64,000 nt of DNA from Cryoendolithus antarcticus (taxonomy: Eukaryota; Ascomycota; Dothideomycetes; Cladosporiales; Cladosporiaceae). The notes under the pieces are model-generated. The model was not told the DNA's origin and ran no database searches. It saw nothing but the letters and a program-made list of their open reading frames with translations. The stretch is taken from the NCBI GenBank assembly GCA_002077065.1, contig NAJO01000019.1:857268-921267 (forward strand), in the 5' to 3' direction. How positions within the stretch are numbered: the stretch's first letter is position 1; each line of letters starts with the position of its first letter. Shown in pieces: positions 1-11,276 of this stretch. The position numbers and the translations under genes were made by a program.

Positions 1-121
1 AGTACAAGGCCGCCGAACGTGCTACGTACTGCCTCAGGACGATAACAACTTCGCTTGCGAGAAAGGTTACAATACTACTGGACTGCCACTTCTGTTTGAG
101 CCGTGAGTGGTCAGGCCAAAG

Positions 122-2767
122 ATGCCGCATTTGCCCTTTGGTAGTGTGACAGAGATGGAAGTTGTCGATGTCAGGATTGAGATTACTGGAACGGGAGGGA
201 GTCCAGAGGGGAAGCTCGGTAGGCGAGCGAGTTTGCTGAATACGTTGAGGAGTAAGCTGAGGAGACATCACGATGTTATCGACACTGGGCGCGAAAGAGA
301 GGAGCTCGAGATCGAGGAGCCTGTGGTAGAGGAAGCTGAGATCGTTGACGGTGGATTGGCAGAGGAGGACTCGACGCCAGGTGCTGTCGATTTGACTGTC
401 TCCGAGGCGGAGGCCGCACCAGCAGCACGATTGTCTGACAGACTGTGCCTGCCGCCACCAATACGAGGCCCCTCTGCATGCCGGCCGCTCAGCCTGACAC
501 GTCGAAGTTGCACTGGCATTGCCCAGCGGAGGCTCTCGCCACCGCCGACATCCAATCCCTCGGCATCTGCTCCAGCTATTCACGCACGTAAGCACAGCCA
601 TTCGAACCACGTCAGTAGTGAGCGACTACCGTCATTGGACCATCTGCAGCATTCACAGCAAGGGAATTTCCCCAATCATGTTGGTGAACAAGACTTCGAC
701 GCGTTTCATGGAGGCACTTGGCTTGACAATGATTCTATCACCGACGAAGCGAATGAAGAAGCCGCCCAAGCTGCCGTTCGATCTGCATTTGATCGATCAT
801 GGATTCTTAATCTGAGCATGTCGTTTCGAGACAAGAGCAAGCGGGAGAAGTACTTCGTCACTTACGCCGAGTCTCCGATCAAATGGCGACGGGTCACAAT
901 ATCTCTCGATTACAATGATCCTGTTGAGGGCTCTCTTGAGGAGGACTTGACATCAATGCGCTATCAACGTGACAAGAGCTTCCGCATCTTCGAGGCAATC
1001 CACGAGAGTCTGGAAGACATAGCATTTTATGACACCGTCACCAACCTCAAGCTACAGACGACACGGGACGATGGTCAACTTCATGTCCATGTCAGTGAAG
1101 ACGCGAATGAGATCATTCAGTATCCGGCTACATCACTATTTGGTCATGTAAGCTGTCCGCATTACCGCGAGAGTGAGCTTGACTTCGAGTCACATCTCTC
1201 GGGCTTCGTGTACAAGGTACATGCTCATGGCAAGTTGCTCGTCAAGAAGGAGATTGCAGGGCCGGACACCGTTGATGAGTTTATGTACGAGGTCAATGCA
1301 CTTGATGCCCTCAGTGACAGCGAGCACGTCGTCAAACTGGAAGGCTTAGTCACGGATGAATTGGGCTCCTCAGTCAGAGGCCTGCTCATTTCATACGCAT
1401 CACGAGGAGCCCTCGTTGACATCATATACGATTACGCGGGTACGCTTGAGTGGACTCGCCGTGAGAAGTGGACTAGTCAGATCATCGCAGGACTTTCCGA
1501 TATTCACGAAGCCGGCTTCATCCAGGGCGACTTCACTCTCTCGAACATTGTCATTGACGACCACGACAACGCGCTCATCATTGACATCAATCGTCGTGGG
1601 TGTCCTGTTGGCTGGGAGCCGCCTGAGTTGGGTCGACTCATTGACTCAGGTCAGCGCATCGGTATGCATATCAGTGTGAAGACGGATCTGTACCAACTTG
1701 GTATGGTTCTGTGGGGTCTGGCTGAAGAGAACGATGTTCCCGATAAAGCACGACCATTACGACCCTTGGGTAGTAATATACCTGGCTGGTACTGCCAGAT
1801 TGTCGATACGTGTCTCGAGACGCGGCCGCAGGCGAGGGCAAGTGCTGCACGTCTTCTATTGCTGATACCTGACGACGCTGGACGTTCGTCTCGCGACATG
1901 GCTGATCCACTGAGAACCTTGGACCCGGGAAGGCATGGTACTACGCTCGACGACTTGAAGGCTTCTGATTCCAGCAACTCGACCATGCATCGTTCCGATA
2001 AAGAGTACATTGATCCTGACCTCACGGTAACGCTCGATGAAGTGCATCGACACACCCGCGGTGGCTATGTCGACTCTGCATCCTATACCGAAGATCAAGT
2101 CACCTACGTTGATCCTATGGAGATTTCCAGTCCAACGGGAAATATCAGCTATCACTTCGCGAGCTCAGGTAGCTGGATCGTTGGCCACAGTCGAGGACGA
2201 AGCCCAATTTCTAGTCGACGAAGACGCAGCTCACCTTGCGGTTGCGGTGAGACAGCAACAAGTGCGACCAGTCTCTCACTGTCGCCAGGCTGTCCGAGCC
2301 GAAGAAGTGGAAAGGTGTATCTTGCCATTGACGATGACCAAAGCACCCCTGAGGGTCGAATCCTGGAGCTGCCAGATGCTAGAGTTGACTCTGTCACTCC
2401 AATCTCGACGGCCACCGTTCCGCATAAGGAGCACGCTGAGAATGCGGACAGCTGCACGACCTCCACCAGAGATTTGAATGAGAGGAGTCTATATGGGCCA
2501 CCTCTGCATCAGGACTCCGGCTTTGATGAAGAGATGCTCCAAGACATGCACTTGAACGAGCCGGACGGATCCACATTCGAGGTCGGCACCTCCGCGTGCG
2601 CATCTTGGCCAGACACAGCCAATTCCACGCCTAGAGCAAGTGTCAATGTCAGAGATACTGCACATCTGAGCGAGGCTACAAGCCTCAACAAAAGCGACTC
2701 ACCTCCTCGATCTGGCAAGAACGGTGTGAGTACAAATGCATCCGAGGAGATCGAGGTTCAGTCGTAG
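122..2767 (+). CDS. Protein kinase-like protein of a Pezizomycotina-specific type
   Basis: The frame runs unbroken to the stop at 2765-2767 (about 881 aa from the ATG at 122). The N-terminal third is low complexity. A conserved region near residues 225-360 is followed by a kinase-like domain at about 360-600. Visible kinase landmarks are a Lys in the LLVKKEI stretch near residue 377, the catalytic loop QGDFTLSNIVI near 468 (Asp and Asn kept, the usual HRD His-Arg replaced), IIDINRRG where DFG would be (Asp kept, Phe-Gly lost), and a WEPPE motif. The C-terminal 280 residues are Ser-rich and probably disordered. The Lys/Asp/Asn set suggests nucleotide binding, but the altered HRD and DFG leave activity open; it may be a pseudokinase. 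I recognise the domain type but know no substrate. The true N-terminus may lie in an upstream exon (see findings). Confidence 0.8.
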   Translation: MPHLPFGSVTEMEVVDVRIEITGTGGSPEGKLGRRASLLNTLRSKLRRHHDVIDTGREREELEIEEPVVEEAEIVDGGLAEEDSTPGAVDLTVSEAEAAPAARLSDRLCLPPPIRGPSACRPLSLTRRSCTGIAQRRLSPPPTSNPSASAPAIHARKHSHSNHVSSERLPSLDHLQHSQQGNFPNHVGEQDFDAFHGGTWLDNDSITDEANEEAAQAAVRSAFDRSWILNLSMSFRDKSKREKYFVTYAESPIKWRRVTISLDYNDPVEGSLEEDLTSMRYQRDKSFRIFEAIHESLEDIAFYDTVTNLKLQTTRDDGQLHVHVSEDANEIIQYPATSLFGHVSCPHYRESELDFESHLSGFVYKVHAHGKLLVKKEIAGPDTVDEFMYEVNALDALSDSEHVVKLEGLVTDELGSSVRGLLISYASRGALVDIIYDYAGTLEWTRREKWTSQIIAGLSDIHEAGFIQGDFTLSNIVIDDHDNALIIDINRRGCPVGWEPPELGRLIDSGQRIGMHISVKTDLYQLGMVLWGLAEENDVPDKARPLRPLGSNIPGWYCQIVDTCLETRPQARASAARLLLLIPDDAGRSSRDMADPLRTLDPGRHGTTLDDLKASDSSNSTMHRSDKEYIDPDLTVTLDEVHRHTRGGYVDSASYTEDQVTYVDPMEISSPTGNISYHFASSGSWIVGHSRGRSPISSRRRRSSPCGCGETATSATSLSLSPGCPSRRSGKVYLAIDDDQSTPEGRILELPDARVDSVTPISTATVPHKEHAENADSCTTSTRDLNERSLYGPPLHQDSGFDEEMLQDMHLNEPDGSTFEVGTSACASWPDTANSTPRASVNVRDTAHLSEATSLNKSDSPPRSGKNGVSTNASEEIEVQS

Positions 2768-3976
2768 AGTACCTCCTCGTCGCCAAACGTCTGAATTTCT
2801 TAGTGGGAGAAGCTCGTTGCCTCGGCGGCGGTTGCTTGCACTGTGGTACAGGACGGTCTATCTAAGCACTGTCGAGATTCATGGGATAGCGCAATCCAGC
2901 ATGCTCTCTCATCGACGCTATTTCCGCAGATTGACACTCCGGTAAGAGTGATCATCATAAAAGGCTCTGCACAGCTTGGACGAGTAGAGATACGACAAAG
3001 CAACGTAGCTGGGACGACTAAACTACACAGTGGCCCTTGCGGTGTAGGACGCATCAAAGACGGCATCGCTTGGGAGCATACCTTGATCGAGCTGCTGCTC
3101 CATGCCAGGATCGACATGATCTTGCCTACCTCAGGACAATCCCGATGCTGCACAGCGCCAGAAGATAAATCAGCCACCGGTCTCTGTACGGCCTTGCATG
3201 CCGGTAGTGGAGGGTGCTGTAGGGCGGGATGATGGCGATGCAAGTTGAAGACGCCAAATCACGTCGCAGACAGATACGACGCAGAGCAAGCATCGCGGCA
3301 CGAGTAGCCTAGTCTCTCCGTGACATATCACGCGGCAGCGTTCATGGAGAAGCCGGTGGATAGGCGCACAGCTTCCCAGAAAGACGCTTCCGAGGTACCA
3401 CATCATCCACAACGAGTTTTATGATTACAATGGCATTGAATACGACCGAGACTCAGATTTGAGTATACGACAGCAATGACATGGCTAGCACCGCAGGCAC
3501 ACAGAACAGGCGGTGGGGGGGGATACATTGGTCAAAGCATTGTTATGGACCTCATTTTGGCGGAGTTGCTCGGAAAGTAGGGCTGTTCAGCAGCACATTC
3601 GATAGCGCTTGTACATGATTCAGTTTCGGTAGGTCACTCCAACGGTCGCCAAGAGATATTCATAGGCCGTGCACTGTTCGCTGGAGGACGGGGAGCTTCG
3701 GCTCGGCAGATCTTGCAGATCTCCGCCCTGTGGGGCGTTGCTATGCGAATGTATCTGGCAACCGGAGTTCAAAATAGTATCATCTTCAAAGTACGAGAGC
3801 ATTTGATCTGCAAATGAAAAACAGGCCTCAGCATTTACAAGATCTCACAGGCATTCCGACGTTCGCTTGACGCTGATCCGACCCAACACTCAACACTATG
3901 CGCGGTGCACTACGCTAAGCAACAGAGCATCGACAGCAACGCAGTCACATTCCTCAAGTTACTATCTTGAGACGAC
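2768..3976. other. Intergenic, 3' region of kinase gene and promoter of chitin synthase
   Basis: About 1.2 kb with only short overlapping reading frames that look like chance. There is a run of eight G near 3515. No gene, RNA or repeat was recognised. The last 150 bases before 3977 should hold the chitin synthase 5' leader. Confidence 0.5.
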
Positions 3977-6900
3977 ATGGCTTCCGCACCACATTCGCCC
4001 GACAGCTATGGGCCTCCGCCAGGCTACCCGGGAGACAATGATGCGAACAGTGGTACAGATGGTGCGTCCATGCGCCTGCTGAACGACAACCACAACACAT
4101 CTCCCACGCGACCTTCACCTGGCCCATCGGCGCGCAGTAGAGCGAACAACGCTTTCGAAGCCGCCAGGCAACGGTTTGCTAGACCTTTGGCTCCAGCGCA
4201 GAGCTCGCCTACTGTCTCGGACCTGTCTTCAAGCGCAAGAGTTGGGCCACGACCAGACGGTGGCAGCACAATCAGCCAGGTCACAACGGAAGGGGATTTG
4301 GGCGATCTGCTGCGCGACGTTGAGAGCGATATCTCTGCACCCCCTACGACGCACTCAATACCGAGAAAGACGAACATGAGGGTGCGATTCCAGGGCCCAA
4401 ACCAGGTCCCAGACCTCCCTCCGCAATCGGGCCGTACGAGCCCGCTTGCGCGATCATATCTTCCGGCTGGCATGGACGTCGGCAGAATACCTTCGAGACA
4501 GCCGTCGATCATGGACAGTGCGCCATCGTTCCGGCCGCCGTCTTCTGAGGGTCCTGGCTACATGGGATATCAGCCTTCGTCAAGTGGATCGCATTCCAGA
4601 TCACGATCATATTCGCCATCGAGAGTATCAAGCGACTTGTCGAGACCACCGCCGAGCAATGTCGCGTTCGAGCTGGCGGACATTAACGGCAGTCCAAGAC
4701 CTGGCACACCCTCGTCGCAATATGGCGGATCGCCGAAGAGGCCGCTCCCACCGCAGTCACTGTTCGCAGGTGGTCGTCCAGTGTCGGTGATAGAAGACGA
4801 GCAGGATGGTGATCTGACAGAGGTGCCGATCGAAGGCGATGATATCTTCGGACTACCCACAGAAGAGAGCGATCTCTCGCGACCAGAGCTGCGTCAGCAT
4901 GATAGTTTCACGTCGGAGTCAACGTTCACGGAGGATCTTTATGATGAGAAGGGCGAGGAGCTTTACGGCCCGGCGCCTGATGGCAAGCAGGAGCGCCGCG
5001 GTGCACGACAAGCGCAGATGGCGAAGAAAGAGGTCAAGCTGATCAACGGCGAGTTGATCCTGGAATGCAAGATCCCGACCATACTTTACTCGTTCCTGCC
5101 ACGGAGAGACGACATTGAGTTCACGCACATGCGATACACGGCCGTGACATGCGATCCCAATGACTTCGTGGAGCGCGGCTACAAGCTGCGACAGAATGTC
5201 GGCTTCACATCACGAGAGACGGAACTGCTGATCTGCATCACGATGTACAACGAGGACGAGATCGGCTTCACTCGCACCATGCACGGCGTGATGAGGAACA
5301 TCGCGCATTTCTGCAGTCGCACCAAGTCCCGAACATGGGGCAAGGACGGCTGGCAGAAGATCGTAGTCTGCATCATCTCCGACGGGCGAGCCGCAGTGCA
5401 TCCTCGAACCCTCGACGCCCTGGCTGCCATGGGCTGCTATCAAGACGGCATCGCGAAGAACTTGGTCAATCAGAAGGAGGTCTCTGCGCATGTGTACGAG
5501 TACACTACGCAAGTCTCCCTCGACTCGGACCTGAAGTTCAAGGGCGCGGAGAAGGGAATCGTGCCCTGCCAGATGATCTTCTGTCTCAAGGAGAAGAACG
5601 CGAAGAAATTGAACAGCCATCGCTGGTTCTTCAACGCCTTTGGTCGCGCCCTGAATCCGAATGTGTGCGTTTTGCTCGATGTCGGCACCAAGCCTGGCGA
5701 CGATTCGCTGTATCATCTCTGGAAGGCTTTTGATCGAGACTCGAGCGTGGCTGGAGCTGCTGGAGAGATCAAGGCAATGAAGGGAAAGGCTTGGCTCGGT
5801 CTGCTGAACCCGCTCGTGGCCAGCCAGAACTTCGAGTACAAGATGTCGAACATTCTCGATAAGCCTCTGGAGTCTGTCTTCGGATACATTACGGTCCTGC
5901 CTGGTGCGCTGAGTGCTTACCGTTACCATGCGCTGCAGAATGATGAGACTGGACACGGACCGCTAAGCCAGTACTTCAAGGGTGAAACGCTGCATGGCCA
6001 GAGCGCGGATGTGTTTACTGCGAACATGTACCTCGCCGAAGACCGCATCCTCTGCTGGGAGCTCGTAGCCAAGCGCAGCGAGCGATGGGTGCTCAAATAC
6101 GTCAAGAGCGCCACAGGCGAGACCGACGTGCCTGATTCCGTCCCCGAATTCGTCTCCCAACGTCGCCGCTGGCTGAACGGCGCCTTCTTCGCCGCCGTTT
6201 ACTCTCTACTCCACTTTAAGCAAGTCTGGAAAACCGACCACACCATCGGCCGTAAGATCCTGCTGCACATCGAATTTGTCTACCAATTCGTGCAGCTGCT
6301 CTTCAGCTTCTTCTCGCTCGGCAACTACTACCTGACATTCTACTTCGTCGCGGGCTCTCTCTCGGACCCCAAGATAGATCCCTTCGGCCACAACATCGGA
6401 CTCTACGTCTTCGTGCTCTTTCGCTACATTCTCGTACTGCTCATCGCCATGCAATTCATTCTGTCCATGGGCAATCGGCCGCAGGGCAGTAAGAAGCTGT
6501 ACATGGGCAGTATGATCACCTACGCCATCATCATGTGCTACACGACTTTCGCAGCTATATTCATTGTGGTCCGACAACTTGCGACCAAAGACGGTGTTGC
6601 GCTTGGGAACAATCTCTTTACCAACATGGTCGTTTCGACGCTCTCGACTGTTGGATTGTACTTCATCATGTCCTTCCTCTACCTCGATCCTTGGCACATG
6701 TTCACTTCTTCCGCACAGTACTTCGCCCTTTTGCCGAGCTATATCTGCACGTTGCAAGTGTACGCTTTCTGCAATACGCACGACATTTCCTGGGGTACGA
6801 AAGGTGACAACGTACAACGCATGGACTTGGGCGTTGCGGGCAAGACGTCGAAGACTGGCGTAGTGGAAGTAGAGATGCCTTCCGAGCAACTGGACATCGA

Positions 6901-7411
6901 CTCTGGGTATGACGAAGCGCTACGAAATCTCCGCGACCGCATCGAGGTGCCGCCGAAGCCTGTGAGCGAAAGCCAGATGCAAGAGGACTACTACAAGTCC
7001 GTCCGCACCTACGTCGTCATCGTCTGGATCGCCTGTAACGCCGTCCTCGCCATGGCCGTGTCCGAAGCCTACGGCGCCACAGGAGTAGGCGACAACTTCT
7101 ACCTCAAATTCATCCTCTGGGCCGTAGCTTGCTTGGCGCTCTTCAGAGCTCTGGGGAGCAGTGCCTTCGGCGTCATCAACATCATCCAGATGATCGCTGA
7201 GAATAAAACGAAGGTCGGCATTGCGAAGACCGCCAAGAGCTCGAGTTCGCGCAGCGGGGAGTCTTCGGTTGGTGGCATGTCGGATTGGAAGGGCGGGAAG
7301 GGGTTCAAGGCGAGGATGACGCCGACTTGGATGAGTGGGGGTGGGAGTTGGGTTAGTGATAGGCTAAGTAGGTATACGCCGAGTAGTGTTGGGAGTGCGT
7401 TTGGGAGGTGA
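3977..7411 (+). CDS. chsB: Chitin synthase, class III (GT2 family)
   Basis: Polymerises UDP-GlcNAc into chitin at the plasma membrane. One 1144-aa frame, ATG at 3977. Residues 1-345 are Pro/Ser-rich and probably disordered. The chitin synthase N-terminal domain begins near 348 ([18 protein letters not shown]), followed by the catalytic CITMYNEDE stretch near 420, the GEIKAMKGK and [15 protein letters not shown] segments, and the signature QRRRW near 728. About seven hydrophobic membrane segments follow between roughly 755 and 1065, and the tail is Gly/Ser-rich. Class III rather than I/II is called from the membrane-proximal residues ([29 protein letters not shown]), which follow the class III pattern as I know it. 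At 1144 aa it is longer than the usual 900 or so, all in the N-terminus. It is tail-to-tail with mcd4. No intron is needed. The symbol follows Aspergillus naming for the class. Confidence 0.95.
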   Translation: MASAPHSPDSYGPPPGYPGDNDANSGTDGASMRLLNDNHNTSPTRPSPGPSARSRANNAFEAARQRFARPLAPAQSSPTVSDLSSSARVGPRPDGGSTISQVTTEGDLGDLLRDVESDISAPPTTHSIPRKTNMRVRFQGPNQVPDLPPQSGRTSPLARSYLPAGMDVGRIPSRQPSIMDSAPSFRPPSSEGPGYMGYQPSSSGSHSRSRSYSPSRVSSDLSRPPPSNVAFELADINGSPRPGTPSSQYGGSPKRPLPPQSLFAGGRPVSVIEDEQDGDLTEVPIEGDDIFGLPTEESDLSRPELRQHDSFTSESTFTEDLYDEKGEELYGPAPDGKQERRGARQAQMAKKEVKLINGELILECKIPTILYSFLPRRDDIEFTHMRYTAVTCDPNDFVERGYKLRQNVGFTSRETELLICITMYNEDEIGFTRTMHGVMRNIAHFCSRTKSRTWGKDGWQKIVVCIISDGRAAVHPRTLDALAAMGCYQDGIAKNLVNQKEVSAHVYEYTTQVSLDSDLKFKGAEKGIVPCQMIFCLKEKNAKKLNSHRWFFNAFGRALNPNVCVLLDVGTKPGDDSLYHLWKAFDRDSSVAGAAGEIKAMKGKAWLGLLNPLVASQNFEYKMSNILDKPLESVFGYITVLPGALSAYRYHALQNDETGHGPLSQYFKGETLHGQSADVFTANMYLAEDRILCWELVAKRSERWVLKYVKSATGETDVPDSVPEFVSQRRRWLNGAFFAAVYSLLHFKQVWKTDHTIGRKILLHIEFVYQFVQLLFSFFSLGNYYLTFYFVAGSLSDPKIDPFGHNIGLYVFVLFRYILVLLIAMQFILSMGNRPQGSKKLYMGSMITYAIIMCYTTFAAIFIVVRQLATKDGVALGNNLFTNMVVSTLSTVGLYFIMSFLYLDPWHMFTSSAQYFALLPSYICTLQVYAFCNTHDISWGTKGDNVQRMDLGVAGKTSKTGVVEVEMPSEQLDIDSGYDEALRNLRDRIEVPPKPVSESQMQEDYYKSVRTYVVIVWIACNAVLAMAVSEAYGATGVGDNFYLKFILWAVACLALFRALGSSAFGVINIIQMIAENKTKVGIAKTAKSSSSRSGESSVGGMSDWKGGKGFKARMTPTWMSGGGSWVSDRLSRYTPSSVGSAFGR

Positions 7412-7756
7412 GGTGGAAAAGCTGGGATGGTTTCGTACGTTTGCAATGTAGACATGGATGGGTGTACAGTACTATGAATGCATGTCAACATTACTTCATA
7501 CTCAAGGATATGCACACATTATTGTCAGCGTGCTGTCGTTGCGTGGTCTTCGTCCCTGCTTTCCAGAATCGAAGACGTAGATAGTGCTCCAATCATTCCA
7601 ATTGCGGCAGTGATGCGGTCTGCCACCACGTCTATGAAGGGCTTGTATTACGATCGCATCTGTGCCTCTTTTCGTGGGCTTGGGTGTCCTCATAACAGCG
7701 TGGAAGTGCTCTAGGTAATAGTGATAGCTATGTCGTGCAGTATATACATACGCGAT
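7412..7756. other. Shared 3' region of convergent chitin synthase and mcd4 genes
   Basis: 345 bases between two stop codons of convergent genes. It should hold both 3' UTRs. No further gene was seen. Confidence 0.5.
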
Positions 7757-10700
7757 CTACCCACTAACCTTCACTCTGCCCTTACTATGTGATACTCCGG
7801 TCGTCGCCTTACTCAAACCCTTTCCGGCGTCTTCACCGCCAGTAATCTTTTCGACCTCGTCCTCCACGAATTCGACACCACCAACCAAAATCTCACTCCC
7901 AGCCTCTAGACCGGCAACGAAGATGCAGAGCAAGCTCGCGATCACAAACACACTAATACTCTCCCCAATCTCCAACCAGCTCCCTTCATCCTTGACGCCC
8001 CAAAAGAACCTCAGTGTCAAGTAATCTCCGATCCCCATCACGACCGCAAACAACGCTCCACCTCTCAACTTTAGCCGCTTCGTCAGTATGCCGAGGTTCG
8101 CAGATACAAGCACGAAGGGTGCCAGAAGCTTGAGCAGCAATAGAGCGCCTTGCGAGAAGGGGTCGAAGACTGGAATCAGGCGGTAGACGGCGTCTAGGCT
8201 GAAGGAGGAGATTGATGAGATGTTGCCGGTGCTGAAAAAGGCTGATTGAAGGAGAAACAGGAAGAGGAGGGAGGTGCGGGCATCGGAGAGAGTGAGAGGG
8301 CGGTAGCCCGAGGCTGTCGAAGAAGCGGCGCTCTGGGGTGGCTTGTGGGAAGTAGAGCCGTTGGCGCTGCCGTTCAGTTGGTGTTGTGTGGGTTGGGTGG
8401 CAAACGTCTGATGAATCCGGTGTTCGAGGCGGACCCAGCTAACCAGCGTGATGGCTATGGCGAAGTAGAATAAGCCTTCATATGAGATCGTAAGGATGAT
8501 GAAGAGTGGGCCAAAGGCTAGGAAGATCACGGCCAGGCGATGGAGGTAGTGATTCCTCGGGTCCAGGGCATGAATGAAGGGAAGGAGGAATGAGGCGATC
8601 AATGTCACCCATCCTAGGATCTGTGTTCCAAGGGGTAGGCCCTGTTTTGCTTGCAGCGATGTCACGCTTGATCGAGTAACGAGCATGGCGAGTGCGATGA
8701 GACCGATCTGCCCTCCTAGTATCGCACGTGACAAGCCATCTGGTTTCGGTGCTGCGAGTCCGGATTTGCTCGGCCTTGCTGAGACCAGTAGACTCTTCTC
8801 GAATGTGATGTACAACAGACCAAGAAGCAGGATGAGAAAGCCGCCAAGAGAGATGAGATTTGCGTCCTCGACCTTGTTCGCCGGCAAAAGTGTGAAGATA
8901 CTCATGGAAGCGCAGGCGAGAGCCCATGTCGTACACAGCAGTTGATTCTTTTGGGCGAATTGGCTGCCGTACCACAGTGGCCATGTGGCGAGCAAGAGAT
9001 ACACTACGGTATACACCTCGCGGTGGTAGTAACTCTGCACCATGACTTCCAAAGCGCAGATGTATGCCAGTACATTCATGCCCAACTTCACAGCACCAGT
9101 CTGACTCAGCCCGCTGAAAAGTTGCTTCCCCGCTGCGCTAAGCGCTCGTCGTCTGATGAACACTTCTTCCCAGAAGACGATCGGAAAGATGGCGTAGACA
9201 TAGTAAGATGCTGGAGACGATTGGGCGAAGAACAGGCTATACAGTGCGATCAGTACGGCTGCGAAGGCTGCAGTGCTCGTAGCTGTTCGTGAGCCGTCGA
9301 TCTTGCCATCGAGTACATGGATGTCGATCGCAGTCGTAAAAGCGTAAGCAGCGAAGCCCAGATATCCAGCAGTTACCAGTGTCCTCAGGAAGAGCCAGTC
9401 ATACGTCTGCAGATATCGCATGCCCTCCAGTCCCAGTTTGATCAATCCATCTGCAGTACTGATGGCTTCCCGATATTGAACTTTGCTAATCAGGCGTTCA
9501 ATCTCTGCAAGTCGATGCACAGGCGTTTGTTCCTCGCCTGCAAAGCCGCGATATGCCCTGTACCGCAGCTCGGTGGCAAGCTTCTCCTGCTCCTTCACGT
9601 TGTACATCTCCAAGATCTCCTTCGCGTTGACCAGCATTGCCTTTGCCTTCTCCTTGTCGTTCGCTGCCAGGTAAGGAAGCGGCAGCTCACCCACAGAGTT
9701 CACCGGGAACTCCAATCCAGCCAAGTAAGCCATCAGCGTCGCAACATCTGCTTGCGCGACATCGTTCCGCTGCACATGGTCCAGCTTCCAGTCACTCGAG
9801 AACCCGTCTTCATGCCCGCTTGCCAGTCCACCTCCGACCGTCACCGGTTTCGCGACTCCAGCTCCCCAAGCAATAAGCGGCGTCCGCGTATTATCCGGAT
9901 GCCCATCCCCATGACTGCCCCAATCACTCATGCCATGATCTGCCGTGAAAACGAAAGCCGTCCCTTCATCGCCGTAGAACTTTTCGATCATCTCCGTTAT
10001 CTCCCTCACACCTTCATCGACCACTTTGATATTGTGCAGGTACTCCTTCGAATATGGCCTATAGGCGTGTCCCGTGGTATCGAGTCCAAGCAGATGCAGG
10101 AAGAACACAATTTTGTCCTGCCGCAGCCTCGCATCCAGCGCTGCATCCGTCTCAGCAGCCTTGAACAGCGCTTTCACGCGATCGAAGACCCAGTAATCAA
10201 GCTCCGTCGCATCCTTGCTGAAATCCTCGAACTCTGACCCATACGTAGCATCCTCCACCCTGCCCTCCACCGCGCCAGTCGAGAACATGGGAAGGATGTC
10301 CGGGCTGCCCCAGCTCCATGTATGTCTACTTCGATTGAAGACACTGTCGAAGTTGACGGGATTGAGCTTCCATCCAGTGGTCACGGAAGATACATCCTCA
10401 TACAGTCCCGCGATCAGCGCAACATGCCCGGGTCGACTCTCAGTCGGCACTCTGGTGTGACTGACTCCGAAAGTCCCATGCTCCAAGACTCTGCTCCTCA
10501 GGAAGGATGCTAAAGGTCGTGGCTCCAGCGATTCACTCCCATTCCCAGCTCCAGGCGAAGGATCTGGAAACCATTGGAACGCTTTGTCGGCTCTAAGCCC
10601 GTCACCTGCACCATAGCGTCAACAATGCGCTCTGCAGGCATGAGATTATCTACGCACCGACATACAGCACCAGACGTTTCGCAGGAGCAGTAGGCGAATC

Positions 10701-10826
10701 TACGCGGAACGCGCGCATGCCATGGACTATGGGGCTGACGAAGTAGATGTCAAAGATACTGAACAGGTACACCAAGTGGAAAGCCACGGCTATACCTAGG
10801 AAGCCTAGGCGGCCGAGGCGAGCCAT
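7757..10826 (-). CDS. mcd4: GPI ethanolamine phosphate transferase 1 (Mcd4)
   Basis: Adds phosphoethanolamine to the first mannose of GPI precursors in the ER membrane. Two exons: 10826-10658 and 10605-7757, with a 52-bp intron (10606-10657, GTGCGT...TGCAG) that I placed because the upstream exon restores the conserved start. The joined protein is 1005 aa, as usual for the family. The first exon encodes [20 protein letters not shown], a signal anchor, and reads into [14 protein letters not shown] across the splice. The lumenal phosphodiesterase/sulfatase-like domain follows: PTESRPGH with the predicted nucleophile Thr near 111, LGLDTTGH, and [10 protein letters not shown] with metal ligands near 279-281. 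From about residue 455 there are many membrane segments (PigN domain). The sequence [10 protein letters not shown] is internal, not the start. It lies downstream of the Pns1-like gene on the same strand. Confidence 0.95.
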
Positions 10827-11276
10827 GGTGGGGGCAGAGTAAGGGGTTTGGGGAGGGAGAGACGGAGGTGGAGGATCAGAAGGCGCAAATACCCATTGAG
10901 ACTTTTTGGCTGACGTGTAGCTCGCGTCGCGTACCGAATAGCACGTGGGAGTGAACGAAAGTTTGTCCTATATGAGTGTCACCACAGTGGCTGGTAGTGC
11001 TTGCGCTGCCACCGCGTGCGCCGCGGGGGCTGCACGGTGCTCACGATATCATTGAGCATGAAGTAATAATGTTATGTGTGAGCAAGCATGCTCAGGCAAA
11101 AAGATGTAGTGAAAGCCATTACGTTCCGTGCTAACAAAACTTTCTATTCGGGTATCATGTCCAATTGCCATACCATACCAACCTATACCCGACCAATAAA
11201 CGTCCCGGTTCATCTATCCATATCCTAGCTTACACCCAAGTCGCCCTCAGAACACCACCCGCCGGGAACGAGAAGT
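10827..11276. other. Intergenic: mcd4 promoter and 3' region of Pns1-like gene
   Basis: 450 bases between the mcd4 start and the stop of the next minus-strand gene. Nothing coding was seen. Confidence 0.5.

Noticed and set aside
5210..5956. A 248-codon antisense frame inside the chitin synthase gene
   Set aside because: It lies fully opposite conserved chitin synthase coding sequence and shows no domain; it is a shadow of codon bias.
9317..10237. A 306-codon plus-strand frame inside mcd4
   Set aside because: Opposite the conserved phosphodiesterase domain of Mcd4; no recognisable product.
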